Source of the DNA: Clostridia bacterium
GTDB taxonomy: Bacteria > Bacillota > Clostridia > Oscillospirales > CAG-272
DNA length: 32,396 nucleotides
Assembly: GCA_900768535.1 (NCBI GenBank)
Contig: CAAGDE010000043.1
Location: 1-32,396, forward strand
Direction: 5' to 3'
The position numbers and the translations under genes are program-made. Shown here piece after piece: positions 21,805-28,948 of the stretch (its first letter is position 1; every line of letters starts with the position of its first letter). The notes under the pieces were generated by a model. That model worked only from the letters and a program-made list of their open reading frames with translations, did no database searches and was not told the DNA's origin.

Positions 21805-23988
21805 ATGAAGAAAACGAAGAAGAGAAAAGCGCCCGTGACGGGGGGCGTTGCAAAGGTGCCGGTTGTGATGCAGCTGGAGGCGCTGGAATGCGGCGCCGCG
21901 AGTCTGGCGATGGTGCTTGCCTACTACGGGAAGTGGATTCCGCTGGAGCAGGTGCGCGTGGACTGCGGGGTTTCGCGGGACGGCTCGAATGCCCGGAATA
22001 TTCTCCGCGCCGCCCGCAGCTACGGGCTGGTGGCAAAGGGCTACCGCTACGAGCCGGAATCGCTGAGAAAAGAGGGGCGGTTCCCCTGCATCATTCACTG
22101 GAACTTCAACCATTTCGTGGTTCTTGACGGGTTCCGCGGCAATAAAGCCGTGCTGAACGACCCTGCCAAGGGGACCTACACCGTCCCGATGAAGACCTTT
22201 GACGAATCCTTTACGGGGATCTGCCTGCTGTTTGAGCCGGGCGGGGATTTTGTGCCGGGAGGGAAGCCGCAGTCGATGATCGCCTACGCAAAGAAGCGGC
22301 TGGTCGGCGCGGGTGCCGCAATCGCCTTTGTGATCCTGACCTCGGTCATCTCCTCTCTGCTCGGTGTCATCACGCCGGCGTTCTCGCGGATCTTTCTTGA
22401 CCGGCTTCTGACGCAGGAAAATCCGGAGTGGCTGATGCCGTTCCTGCTTGCGTTTGCGGGCATCGGGGTTGTACAGCTGACTGTCGCGTGGATTCAGGCG
22501 GTCTATTCTTTGCGGATCAGCGGCAAGCTCGCAATGATGGGGAACACCACCTTTATGTGGAAGATTCTCTGTATGCCCATGGAATTCTTCTCCCAGCGTA
22601 TGGCGGGCGACGTGCAGGGCAGGCAGTCCTCGAACGCAAACATCGCCGAACAGCTGGTGAATACCTTTGCACCGCTTGCGCTGGAGGCGGTGATGATGGT
22701 GTTTTATTTGGTTGTCATGCTCCGGTACAGCGTGGTGCTGACACTGATCGGGCTTCTTTCCGTGTTTGCCAACCTGGTCATCTCCCGCATCATTCTCAAA
22801 AAGCGCATCAACATCACGCGCGTGCAGATGCGCGACGCCGGAAAGCTCGCCGGAACGACCGTTGCCGGAATCGAAATGATCGAGACCATCAAGGCAAGCG
22901 GCGCGGAGAACGGCTTTTTTGAAAAGTGGGCGGGATATCAGGCAAGCGTCAACACCAGTCAGGTGCGCTTTCAGCGGATGAATCAGATTCTGGGGCTTCT
23001 GCCGGGGCTGATCAATTCGGTCTGCGGCACGGCGGTGCTTGTAACCGGCGTGTTTCTTGCCATGCAGGGCGAGTTCACCGTCGGTATGATCATGGCGTTC
23101 CAGGGGTTCCTTTCCTCCTTCGTTTCGCCGGCGATGACGCTGATTACGGCGGGGCAGTCCCTGCAGGAGATGCGCACCGATATGGAGCGGATCGAGGACG
23201 TGATGCGCTATCCTGCTGATCCGGTCTTTGCCGACAGCGCGCCGGAGACGGACGGGGAATACGACAAGCTGAGCGGGAGGATTGAATTGCGGAACGTCAC
23301 CTTCGGCTATTCGCGTCTTGCCGAGCCGCTGATAAAGGACTTCAGCATGACGCTGACCCCCGGAAGCCGCGTGGCGTTTGTCGGACCCTCCGGCTGCGGG
23401 AAGTCCACGCTCTCCAAGCTGATATCGGGGCTTTACCGTCCGTGGAGCGGCGAGATTCTCTATGACGGAAAGCCCATGTCGGCAATCGACCGGGGCGTGT
23501 TTACGGGATCCCTTGCCGTGGTGGATCAGGATATCATCCTCTTTGAGGACACCGTTGCAAACAATATCAAAATGTGGGACAACTCCATTGAGGATTTTGA
23601 GATGATCATGGCAGCCCGCGATGCACAGCTGCACGAGGACATCATGCAGCGGGAGGGCGGATACCAGTACCGGCTGACCGAGGGAGGAAAGGATTTCTCC
23701 GGCGGGCAGAGACAGCGCATGGAGATTGCCCGCGTTCTGGCGCAGGATCCGACGGTCATCATTCTGGACGAGGCAACGAGCGCTTTGGACGCGAAAACCG
23801 AGTACGATGTGGTGAAATCCATCAAGGATCGCGGAATCACCTGCATTGTGGTGGCGCACCGTCTGTCAACGATCCGCGACTGTGACGAGATCATTGTCCT
23901 TGACCGCGGAAGGGTTGCGGAGCGCGGAACGCACGAGGAGCTGATGAAGAACGGCGGAGTCTATACACAGCTGGTATCGAACGAATGA
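21805..23988 (+). CDS. NHLP-family peptidase/permease/ATPase exporter (C39 protease)
   Basis: 727 residues with three parts. About 15-140 is a C39 cysteine protease with Cys29 (LECGAASLAMVLAYYG), His103 (FNHFVVLDG) and Asp119 (NDPAKG); it cuts leader peptides after double glycine. About 160-440 is a six-span permease. About 475-727 is the ATPase with Walker A GPSGCGKST, signature FSGGQRQR and Walker B VIILDEATSALD, all intact. Members of this family export Nif11/NHLP-leader peptides. The five precursor genes 3-5 kb downstream carry VAGG cleavage sites that fit it. The start at 21805 has GAGG about 7 bases upstream. Confidence 0.95.
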   Translation: MKKTKKRKAPVTGGVAKVPVVMQLEALECGAASLAMVLAYYGKWIPLEQVRVDCGVSRDGSNARNILRAARSYGLVAKGYRYEPESLRKEGRFPCIIHWNFNHFVVLDGFRGNKAVLNDPAKGTYTVPMKTFDESFTGICLLFEPGGDFVPGGKPQSMIAYAKKRLVGAGAAIAFVILTSVISSLLGVITPAFSRIFLDRLLTQENPEWLMPFLLAFAGIGVVQLTVAWIQAVYSLRISGKLAMMGNTTFMWKILCMPMEFFSQRMAGDVQGRQSSNANIAEQLVNTFAPLALEAVMMVFYLVVMLRYSVVLTLIGLLSVFANLVISRIILKKRINITRVQMRDAGKLAGTTVAGIEMIETIKASGAENGFFEKWAGYQASVNTSQVRFQRMNQILGLLPGLINSVCGTAVLVTGVFLAMQGEFTVGMIMAFQGFLSSFVSPAMTLITAGQSLQEMRTDMERIEDVMRYPADPVFADSAPETDGEYDKLSGRIELRNVTFGYSRLAEPLIKDFSMTLTPGSRVAFVGPSGCGKSTLSKLISGLYRPWSGEILYDGKPMSAIDRGVFTGSLAVVDQDIILFEDTVANNIKMWDNSIEDFEMIMAARDAQLHEDIMQREGGYQYRLTEGGKDFSGGQRQRMEIARVLAQDPTVIILDEATSALDAKTEYDVVKSIKDRGITCIVVAHRLSTIRDCDEIIVLDRGRVAERGTHEELMKNGGVYTQLVSNE

Positions 23989-24003
23989 GGAGGCAGAGAC
24001 GCA

Positions 24004-26205
24004 ATGGGTTGGTTTGACGAGCAGATCCGTGCCCGCAAAAAGAATGACGACGACGCCTTTGCCGAGGCTTTTGCCAATATGGCTTCCGCCATCACCGGCA
24101 AAAAGGGTGCCGCCCTGAACAGTGACCGCGCGGCAACCAAGAGCGCAATCGACGAAATTCTGAAATATTATCATGTGAAGAGCCGGGAGATTCCGGAAAG
24201 CATCACCGACAGGAACGAACAGCTGGAATATCTCATGCGCCCGTACGGAATCATGCGGCGCACGGTGAAGCTGGAGGGGACATGGTACCGCGATGCCGTG
24301 GGAGCCATGCTGGGGGTTCTTCGGGAGAGCGGGAAGGTGGTGGCTCTGCTGCCCGCGGGGCTGTCCGGCTACAGCTACTATGACTACGAGACCGGAAAGA
24401 GGAGAAGGATCAACCGCCGCAGGGCGCTCCTGTTCGAGGAGGAGGCAGTCGCTTTTTACAAGCCCTTTCCGCTGAAAAAGATGAGCCTTTCCTCGCTTGC
24501 CAAATATATCGTGCAGTCGCTTTCGGCATCGGATCTGGTGCTCATCGCGCTGGCAACGCTTGCTATGTCGCTGGTGGGAATGATTGCCCCGGCGCTGAAC
24601 AAGCTCCTGTTCGGGCGCGTTCTGGAGTCGCAGAGCGTGCGCCTGCTTGCCGGAATCGCCGTTTTCTCCGTATGCGTTTCGGTGAGCACCCTGCTGATCA
24701 ACGCCGTGAAAAACATGATCACGGCAAGGATTGAGACCAAGCTGAATATCTGGGTCGAGGCGGCAACGATGATGCGGGTGATGTCGCTTCCCGCCGATTT
24801 TTTCAAGACCTACAGCGCCGGAGAGCTTTCCAGCCGCACGTCTCAGGTGGGGGCGCTCTGCCGGATGCTGGTGTCAACGGTTCTTTCCGCCGGGCTGACT
24901 TCGGTGTTCTCCCTCATTTACATCTCGCAGATCTTTGCCTATGCGCCGACGCTGGTTGTGCCGGCACTGATCATCATTCTTGTAACCGTGGTGTTCTCGG
25001 TCGTCTCGTCCCTGGTTCAGATGAAGCTGAGCACGCAGCAGATGGAGCTTTCCGGCAAGGAAAGCGGCATGACCTACTCGCTGATTACGGGCATTCAGAA
25101 GATCCGGCTTGCCGGTGCGGAGAAGCGCGCCTTTGCAAGATGGGGCAATCTCTATGCCAGGAGCGCCAGCCTTGAATACGGACCGCCGTTGTTCATCGAG
25201 CTGAATTCGGTCATCAGCCTTGCAATCAGCCTTACCGGGACGCTGGTTATGTACAGCCTTTCGGTGAAATCGGGCATTTCGGTTGCCGATTACTATGCCT
25301 TCGACACCGCATACGGGATGGTGTCCGGCGCGTTCATGTCTCTTGCCGGAATCGCACTGACCGCGGCGCAGATCAAGCCGGTTCTGACGATGGTCAAGCC
25401 CTTTTTCGATGCCGTCCCGGAGGTCTCCGACGGCAAGCAGGTGCTGACGAGGCTGTCGGGCGGGATTGAACTGAACAACGTGTCCTTCGGATATTCCGAC
25501 TCGATGCCGCCGGTCATCGACAACCTGTCGCTGAAGATCCGTCCCGGACAGTACGTGGCGATTGTCGGTAAGACCGGATGCGGAAAGTCCACGCTGATGC
25601 GGCTTCTGCTCGGCTTCGAGCATCCGAAAAAAGGCGCGATCTACTACGACGGCAGGGATCTTGAGAAGATCGAGCTGCGCTCTCTGCGGCGGCGCATCGG
25701 CGTGGTCATGCAGAACGGAAAGCTGTTTCAGGGGGATATCTACTCCAATATCGTCATCTCCGCGCCGTGGCTCTCGCGGCAGGATGCGTGGGATGCGGCT
25801 GAGCTTGCCGGCATTGCCGACGATATCAGAAGTATGCCCATGGGGATGGATACGATGATTTCCGAGGGCGCGGGAGGCATCTCCGGCGGACAGCGCCAGC
25901 GGCTGATGATCGCCCGTGCGATTGCGCCGAAGCCGAAGATTCTGATGTTTGATGAAGCAACGAGCGCGCTGGACAACCTGACGCAGAAAAAGATTTCGCA
26001 GTCCCTGGACAGCCTCAAGTGTACCAGAATCGTCATCGCGCACCGCCTGTCGACCATCCGGCAGTGCGACCGGATCATCGTTCTGGATCAGGGAAAGATC
26101 ATTGAGGACGGCAGATATCAGGAGCTGATCGAAAAGAACGGCTTCTTTGCCGAGCTGGTCGCCCGTCAGCGGCTGGACAGCGTTCCCAAAACGGAGCATC
26201 CGTGA
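24004..26205 (+). CDS. NHLP-family permease/ATPase exporter, second subunit
   Basis: 733 residues. The N-terminal ~170 residues (WFDEQIRARKKNDDDAFAEA, then a beta-rich part with LEGTWYRDAVGAML and VALLPAGLSGYSYYDYETGK) form the non-protease domain typical of the second NHLP exporter. A six-span permease follows (about 175-470), then an ATPase (about 485-733) with GKTGCGKST, ISGGQRQR and ILMFDEATSALD intact. It probably forms a heterodimer with the preceding C39 exporter. GAGGAGG lies 9 bases before the ATG. No terminator is obvious after it. Confidence 0.94.
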   Translation: MGWFDEQIRARKKNDDDAFAEAFANMASAITGKKGAALNSDRAATKSAIDEILKYYHVKSREIPESITDRNEQLEYLMRPYGIMRRTVKLEGTWYRDAVGAMLGVLRESGKVVALLPAGLSGYSYYDYETGKRRRINRRRALLFEEEAVAFYKPFPLKKMSLSSLAKYIVQSLSASDLVLIALATLAMSLVGMIAPALNKLLFGRVLESQSVRLLAGIAVFSVCVSVSTLLINAVKNMITARIETKLNIWVEAATMMRVMSLPADFFKTYSAGELSSRTSQVGALCRMLVSTVLSAGLTSVFSLIYISQIFAYAPTLVVPALIIILVTVVFSVVSSLVQMKLSTQQMELSGKESGMTYSLITGIQKIRLAGAEKRAFARWGNLYARSASLEYGPPLFIELNSVISLAISLTGTLVMYSLSVKSGISVADYYAFDTAYGMVSGAFMSLAGIALTAAQIKPVLTMVKPFFDAVPEVSDGKQVLTRLSGGIELNNVSFGYSDSMPPVIDNLSLKIRPGQYVAIVGKTGCGKSTLMRLLLGFEHPKKGAIYYDGRDLEKIELRSLRRRIGVVMQNGKLFQGDIYSNIVISAPWLSRQDAWDAAELAGIADDIRSMPMGMDTMISEGAGGISGGQRQRLMIARAIAPKPKILMFDEATSALDNLTQKKISQSLDSLKCTRIVIAHRLSTIRQCDRIIVLDQGKIIEDGRYQELIEKNGFFAELVARQRLDSVPKTEHP

Positions 26206-26241
26206 AAAAAGTGCCAAAGCGAAAAAATAATTTGCCTGTTT

Positions 26242-26270
26242 TGTAGCCTTTTCGGATTTTCAGCCGTATC
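26242..26270 (+). promoter_or_regulatory. ECF-type promoter of the sigma factor-precursor unit
   Basis: TGTAGCC (26242-26248), 16 bases, CGTATC (26265-26270). This resembles the -35 TGTAAC / -10 CGTC-type promoters of self-regulating ECF sigma genes in Firmicutes and is unlike the sigma-A promoters elsewhere in the window. It lies 24 bases before the first gene of the unit that includes an ECF sigma factor. Confidence 0.5.
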
Positions 26271-26293
26271 AATATACAGAAGGGGGAGGGAGC

Positions 26294-26530
26294 ATGGTGT
26301 TGAAGAAACCGAATCGCGGAGCCGACGGGGCATCTGCGGGCGAGAAGCTGCTGTTCGCACTCTTTGATTATCAGAAATTCGAGAACGAACCGTCTCTGCA
26401 GACACTGATCGATGAGACCGAGCGCCGGTATGGCACCGAGCTTCCGGATGACGCGCTCCTCGACGTGAATGCGGCGGGTGAAACGGTGCCGGTCAGGAAG
26501 CCGAAGGATCCCGGGGACGGTGACGTATGA
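26294..26530 (+). CDS. 78-residue protein of unknown function with a leader-like C-terminal motif
   Basis: 78 residues, soluble, no membrane span. The middle (KLLFALFDYQKFENEPSLQTLIDETERRYG, about 18-47) is helical. It is followed by ELPDDALLDVNAAGE, which mirrors the precursors' ELSDEELDNVAGGG but ends in Ala-Ala-Gly and has no Cys-rich core after it. GGGGGAGGG gives a very strong ribosome site. Its stop overlaps the sigma-factor start (ATGA), so it is co-translated with it. It could be a modified signal peptide, a decoy substrate, or a small regulator of the sigma factor; none can be shown from sequence. Confidence 0.75.
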   Translation: MVLKKPNRGADGASAGEKLLFALFDYQKFENEPSLQTLIDETERRYGTELPDDALLDVNAAGETVPVRKPKDPGDGDV

Positions 26531-27009
26531 GTACGATGACGGAGAAGGAGGCACTGTACCTGGAATACCGCGATAAGGTCAGCGGATACGTTTTTTCCAG
26601 GCTGAACAACCCGAAGGACGCGGAGGATCTGGTCAGCGAGGTCTTTCTGAAGGTGTACGAGAAGTACCGGAGCTTTGACGCGGAGCGGGCATCCGTTTCA
26701 ACCTGGATTTACGCAATCACGAAGAACACGGTCACGGATTATCTGCGGCGGGAGCGCACCTGCTCCGAGCTGCCAGAGGATCTGTCGGACGGGGAGGAGC
26801 CGGGGGACGGAATTCTGCACGAGGAGTCGTTGCGGGAGCTGGCGAATGCGCTCTCGGCACTGGATGAGCGTTCGCGGACACTGATCATTTTCCGGTATTA
26901 CCGGCAGCTGTCGCTGAAGGAGACCGCAGAGCGGCTCGGCATCTCCTATGCGTATGTCAAAATTCTGCACAGGAACGCTCTGCGTGCCCTGCGGCTGAAG
27001 CTGAAATGA
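26527..27009 (+). CDS. ECF-type RNA polymerase sigma factor
   Basis: 160 residues. Region 2: YLEYRDKVSGYVFSRLNNPKDAEDLVSEVFLKVYEKY with the usual promoter-melting stretch STWIYAITKNTVTDYLRRER. An acidic linker follows, then region 4 LSLKETAERLGISYAYVKILHRNALRAL that would contact the -35 box. There is no region 1 or 3. It is co-translated with the 78-residue protein and is 32 bases ahead of the first precursor gene, so it most likely drives its own unit and the peptides. No classic membrane anti-sigma factor is adjacent. Confidence 0.95.
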   Translation: MSTMTEKEALYLEYRDKVSGYVFSRLNNPKDAEDLVSEVFLKVYEKYRSFDAERASVSTWIYAITKNTVTDYLRRERTCSELPEDLSDGEEPGDGILHEESLRELANALSALDERSRTLIIFRYYRQLSLKETAERLGISYAYVKILHRNALRALRLKLK

Positions 27010-27041
27010 AAGAACAACAATTTTTTGGGAGGGTCTGAAGC

Positions 27042-27272
27042 ATGGAAATGAACAGGGAGCTTATCGAAAAGGCAAAGAAAACCAAGACCGTGGAGGAGCT
27101 GTCGGCGCTCGCAAAGGAAAACGGGATAGACCTGACCGGCGAAGAAGCAAAATCCTGCTTTGCGCGCCTGCATCCGAAGGACGGAGCCCTTTCCGATGAG
27201 GAGCTGGGGAATGTCGCAGGCGGCGGATGCAGCGCAAACGACGGATATCTGGATATGAAAAAAACGCTTTGA
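27042..27272 (+). CDS. Nif11-type RiPP precursor 1, with truncated core
   Basis: 76 residues. The leader (about 1-61) follows the Nif11-like pattern shared by the next four genes: KTVEELSALAKENGIDLTGE, FARLHPKDGALSDEEL and cleavage motif NVAGGGC. The core after Gly-Gly is only GCSANDGYLDMKKTL, matching just the first few positions (GC..DGYL) of the paralogues before the stop. Following DNA does not contain the missing core in another frame. GGGAGGG at 27027-27033 precedes ATG 27042. It is a precursor that has lost its core, or a minimal product with one Cys. Confidence 0.85.
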   Translation: MEMNRELIEKAKKTKTVEELSALAKENGIDLTGEEAKSCFARLHPKDGALSDEELGNVAGGGCSANDGYLDMKKTL

Positions 27273-27301
27273 GAAGCTGATCGCAGGAAGGAGATTTCAC
27301 C

Positions 27302-27691
27302 ATGGAAAACAGAATGACACCGGAACTGATGAAACAGGCAAAATCGGCAGCAACGCCGGAATCGCTCCTTGCTCTCGCAAAAGAGAACGGCATCGAGCTG
27401 ACCGGGGAGGAAGCGAAGGCATACTTTGATCAGCTGCACCCCGGGACGGGAGAGTTGTCCGACGAGGAGCTGGATAACGTTGCCGGCGGCGGGTGCTATG
27501 CAAAGGACGGTTACCTGAAGACAACCCTCGGCTACAAATGCAGGTACTATGAAGAAAATCCTGTGAAGCCCTTTGGTGTCAAGGGAACCTGCTGCAGATG
27601 CAAATACTGGGATCACGACAGTCGGAACGGCTATGAGGAGGTCGGACGTCCTCTCAGATGCTTCAATCCGAACAACATGAAAAAATCCTGA
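27302..27691 (+). CDS. Nif11-type RiPP precursor 2
   Basis: 129 residues. The leader ends NVAGG (about residue 63), the expected C39 cut site. The core (about 66 residues, six Cys) starts GCYAKDGYLKTTLGYKCRYY, continues with FGVKGTCCRCKYW and ends RCFNPNNMKKS. The same core plan is seen in precursors 4 and 5. AAGGAG lies 8 bases ahead of the ATG. The likely fate is modification by the radical SAM enzyme at 28.9 kb and export by the NHLP transporters. The type of cross-link cannot be read from the sequence. Confidence 0.92.
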   Translation: MENRMTPELMKQAKSAATPESLLALAKENGIELTGEEAKAYFDQLHPGTGELSDEELDNVAGGGCYAKDGYLKTTLGYKCRYYEENPVKPFGVKGTCCRCKYWDHDSRNGYEEVGRPLRCFNPNNMKKS

Positions 27692-27706
27692 CAGGAGGGC
27701 ATGAGC

Positions 27707-28099
27707 ATGGAAAAGGAACTGATTGCAAGGGCAAAAGAAACCGGGACCGTGGAGGAATTGCTGGCGCTTGCGAAGGAGAACGGCGCCGAGCTGACCGAGG
27801 AAGAAGCGAAAACCTATTTCGATCAGCTGCATTAGAAGACCGGTGAGCTGTCCGACGAGGAGCTGGACAACGTTGCGGGCGGCGCATGCCATATCAAAGA
27901 CGGGCGGATGGTCGTTGCGGCGGGCTTCGAGTGCGATAACTTTATCTGCAAAAAGGACGGCGGCGGCTGGTTCAGAAACCGCAGAACAGGCAGCCGGTTT
28001 TGCAGAACCTGCCGCACGATGATCGGTTGCACCAAGTGCAGATACTGCACCTACGAAAAGGGTCTGTGGCTGTGTAACCATCCGGACAACAGAAAATAA
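27707..28099 (+). pseudogene. Nif11-type RiPP precursor 3, interrupted by an amber codon
   Basis: ATG 27707 (AGGAGGG at 27693-27699) starts a normal leader, MEKELIARAKETGTVEELLA, but codon 43 is TAG (27833-27835), exactly where the paralogues have the Pro of HPKTGEL. The frame then continues unbroken through KTGELSDEELDNVAGGAC and a core of about 70 residues with nine Cys, ending in LCNHPDNRK and TAA at 28097. The core differs most from the others yet keeps DG, CRYC and CNHP. It is probably an inactivated gene. Read-through of the amber codon would restore it, but nothing here shows suppression. Confidence 0.85.
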
Positions 28100-28129
28100 A
28101 AGCAGATCCGACAGGGAGAGATTACGAAC

Positions 28130-28543
28130 ATGAACCAGGAACTGATAGCAAAGGCAAAGAAAACAAAAACGCCGGAGGAGCTGGCGGCGCTTGCGAAGGA
28201 AAACGGCATGGAGCTTGACGCGGGAAAGGCAAAGGCCTGCTTTGACTACCTCCACCCCAAGACGGGCGAGCTTGCCGACGAAGAGCTGGACAACGTTGCC
28301 GGCGGCGGATGCTATACGGATGACGGACGGTTAAAGACGACCTGCGGATACAAGTGCAGGCATTACGTGGAAGGGCGGACATCCGGTGTAAAGGGCACCT
28401 GCTACAGATGCAAATACTGGGGCAATGATCCGGGGGCAATTTCCGCATCTCTTTGGACGGATGTCCTGGAGGTGATTATGACGGCGGCGGAGGCGGCAGT
28501 GCCGCGCACGTGCTACCATCCGGCAAACCGGAAAAATTCTTGA
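28130..28543 (+). CDS. Nif11-type RiPP precursor 4, with extended core
   Basis: 137 residues. The leader is as in the other copies (KTPEELAALAKENGMELDAG, LADEELDNVAGG). The core begins GCYTDDGRLKTTCGYKCRHY, then SGVKGTCYRCKYW, and ends TCYHPANRKNS, with six Cys. Between CKYW and the last Cys there are 30 residues (including SLWTDVLEVIMTAAEAAVP) instead of 16 in precursors 2 and 5, a 14-residue hydrophobic helical extension. GGGAGAG precedes the ATG. Confidence 0.92.
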   Translation: MNQELIAKAKKTKTPEELAALAKENGMELDAGKAKACFDYLHPKTGELADEELDNVAGGGCYTDDGRLKTTCGYKCRHYVEGRTSGVKGTCYRCKYWGNDPGAISASLWTDVLEVIMTAAEAAVPRTCYHPANRKNS

Positions 28544-28559
28544 TAGGGGGAAATGAAAA

Positions 28560-28937
28560 ATGGAAAAAGAACTGATGAACAGGGCAAGGGCTGCAAAGAC
28601 TCCGGAGGAGCTGATGACGCTTGCAAAGGAGAACGGAACCGAATTGACCGAGGCGGAGGCGGCATCTTATTTTGCACAGCTCCACCCGAAGACGGGAGAG
28701 CTTTCCGACGAGGAGCTGGACAACGTTGCCGGCGGCGGGTGCTATGCATATGACGGTGCGCTTCTGACCACCATCGGTTACAGATGCAAGCTGTATGAAG
28801 CAGCCCCGGATCGGTCCTTCGGTGTCAAGGGGACCTGTCACAGGTGCAAATACTGGGATATCGAAAATGCAAGCGGAAACGAAGCGTTCGGTATGCCGCT
28901 CAAATGCCTCCATCCGAAGCACTACAGAAAGTCCTGA
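28560..28937 (+). CDS. Nif11-type RiPP precursor 5
   Basis: 125 residues. The leader (1-59) ends VAGG; the predicted core of 66 residues has five Cys: GCYAYDGALLTTIGYRCKLY, FGVKGTCHRCKYWD and KCLHPKHYRKS. The five Cys here (after G, in GYRC, TCHRC and KCLHP) are probably the minimal shared set. It lies directly before the radical SAM gene, the usual place for a cognate substrate, with only 11 bases between its stop and the chosen enzyme start. Confidence 0.92.
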   Translation: MEKELMNRARAAKTPEELMTLAKENGTELTEAEAASYFAQLHPKTGELSDEELDNVAGGGCYAYDGALLTTIGYRCKLYEAAPDRSFGVKGTCHRCKYWDIENASGNEAFGMPLKCLHPKHYRKS

Positions 28938-28948
28938 AGCAGAAGACC

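Noticed and set aside
21364..23859. An 831-codon open frame on the minus strand
   Set aside because: It lies opposite the adaptor and C39 exporter genes, has a His/Arg/Gln-rich composition typical of antisense shadows in GC-rich DNA, and no ribosome site or family motif.
27833..27835. TAG as a pyrrolysine codon
   Set aside because: No pyl genes are visible, the paralogues have Pro here, and nothing suggests a functional Lys-like residue at this leader position.
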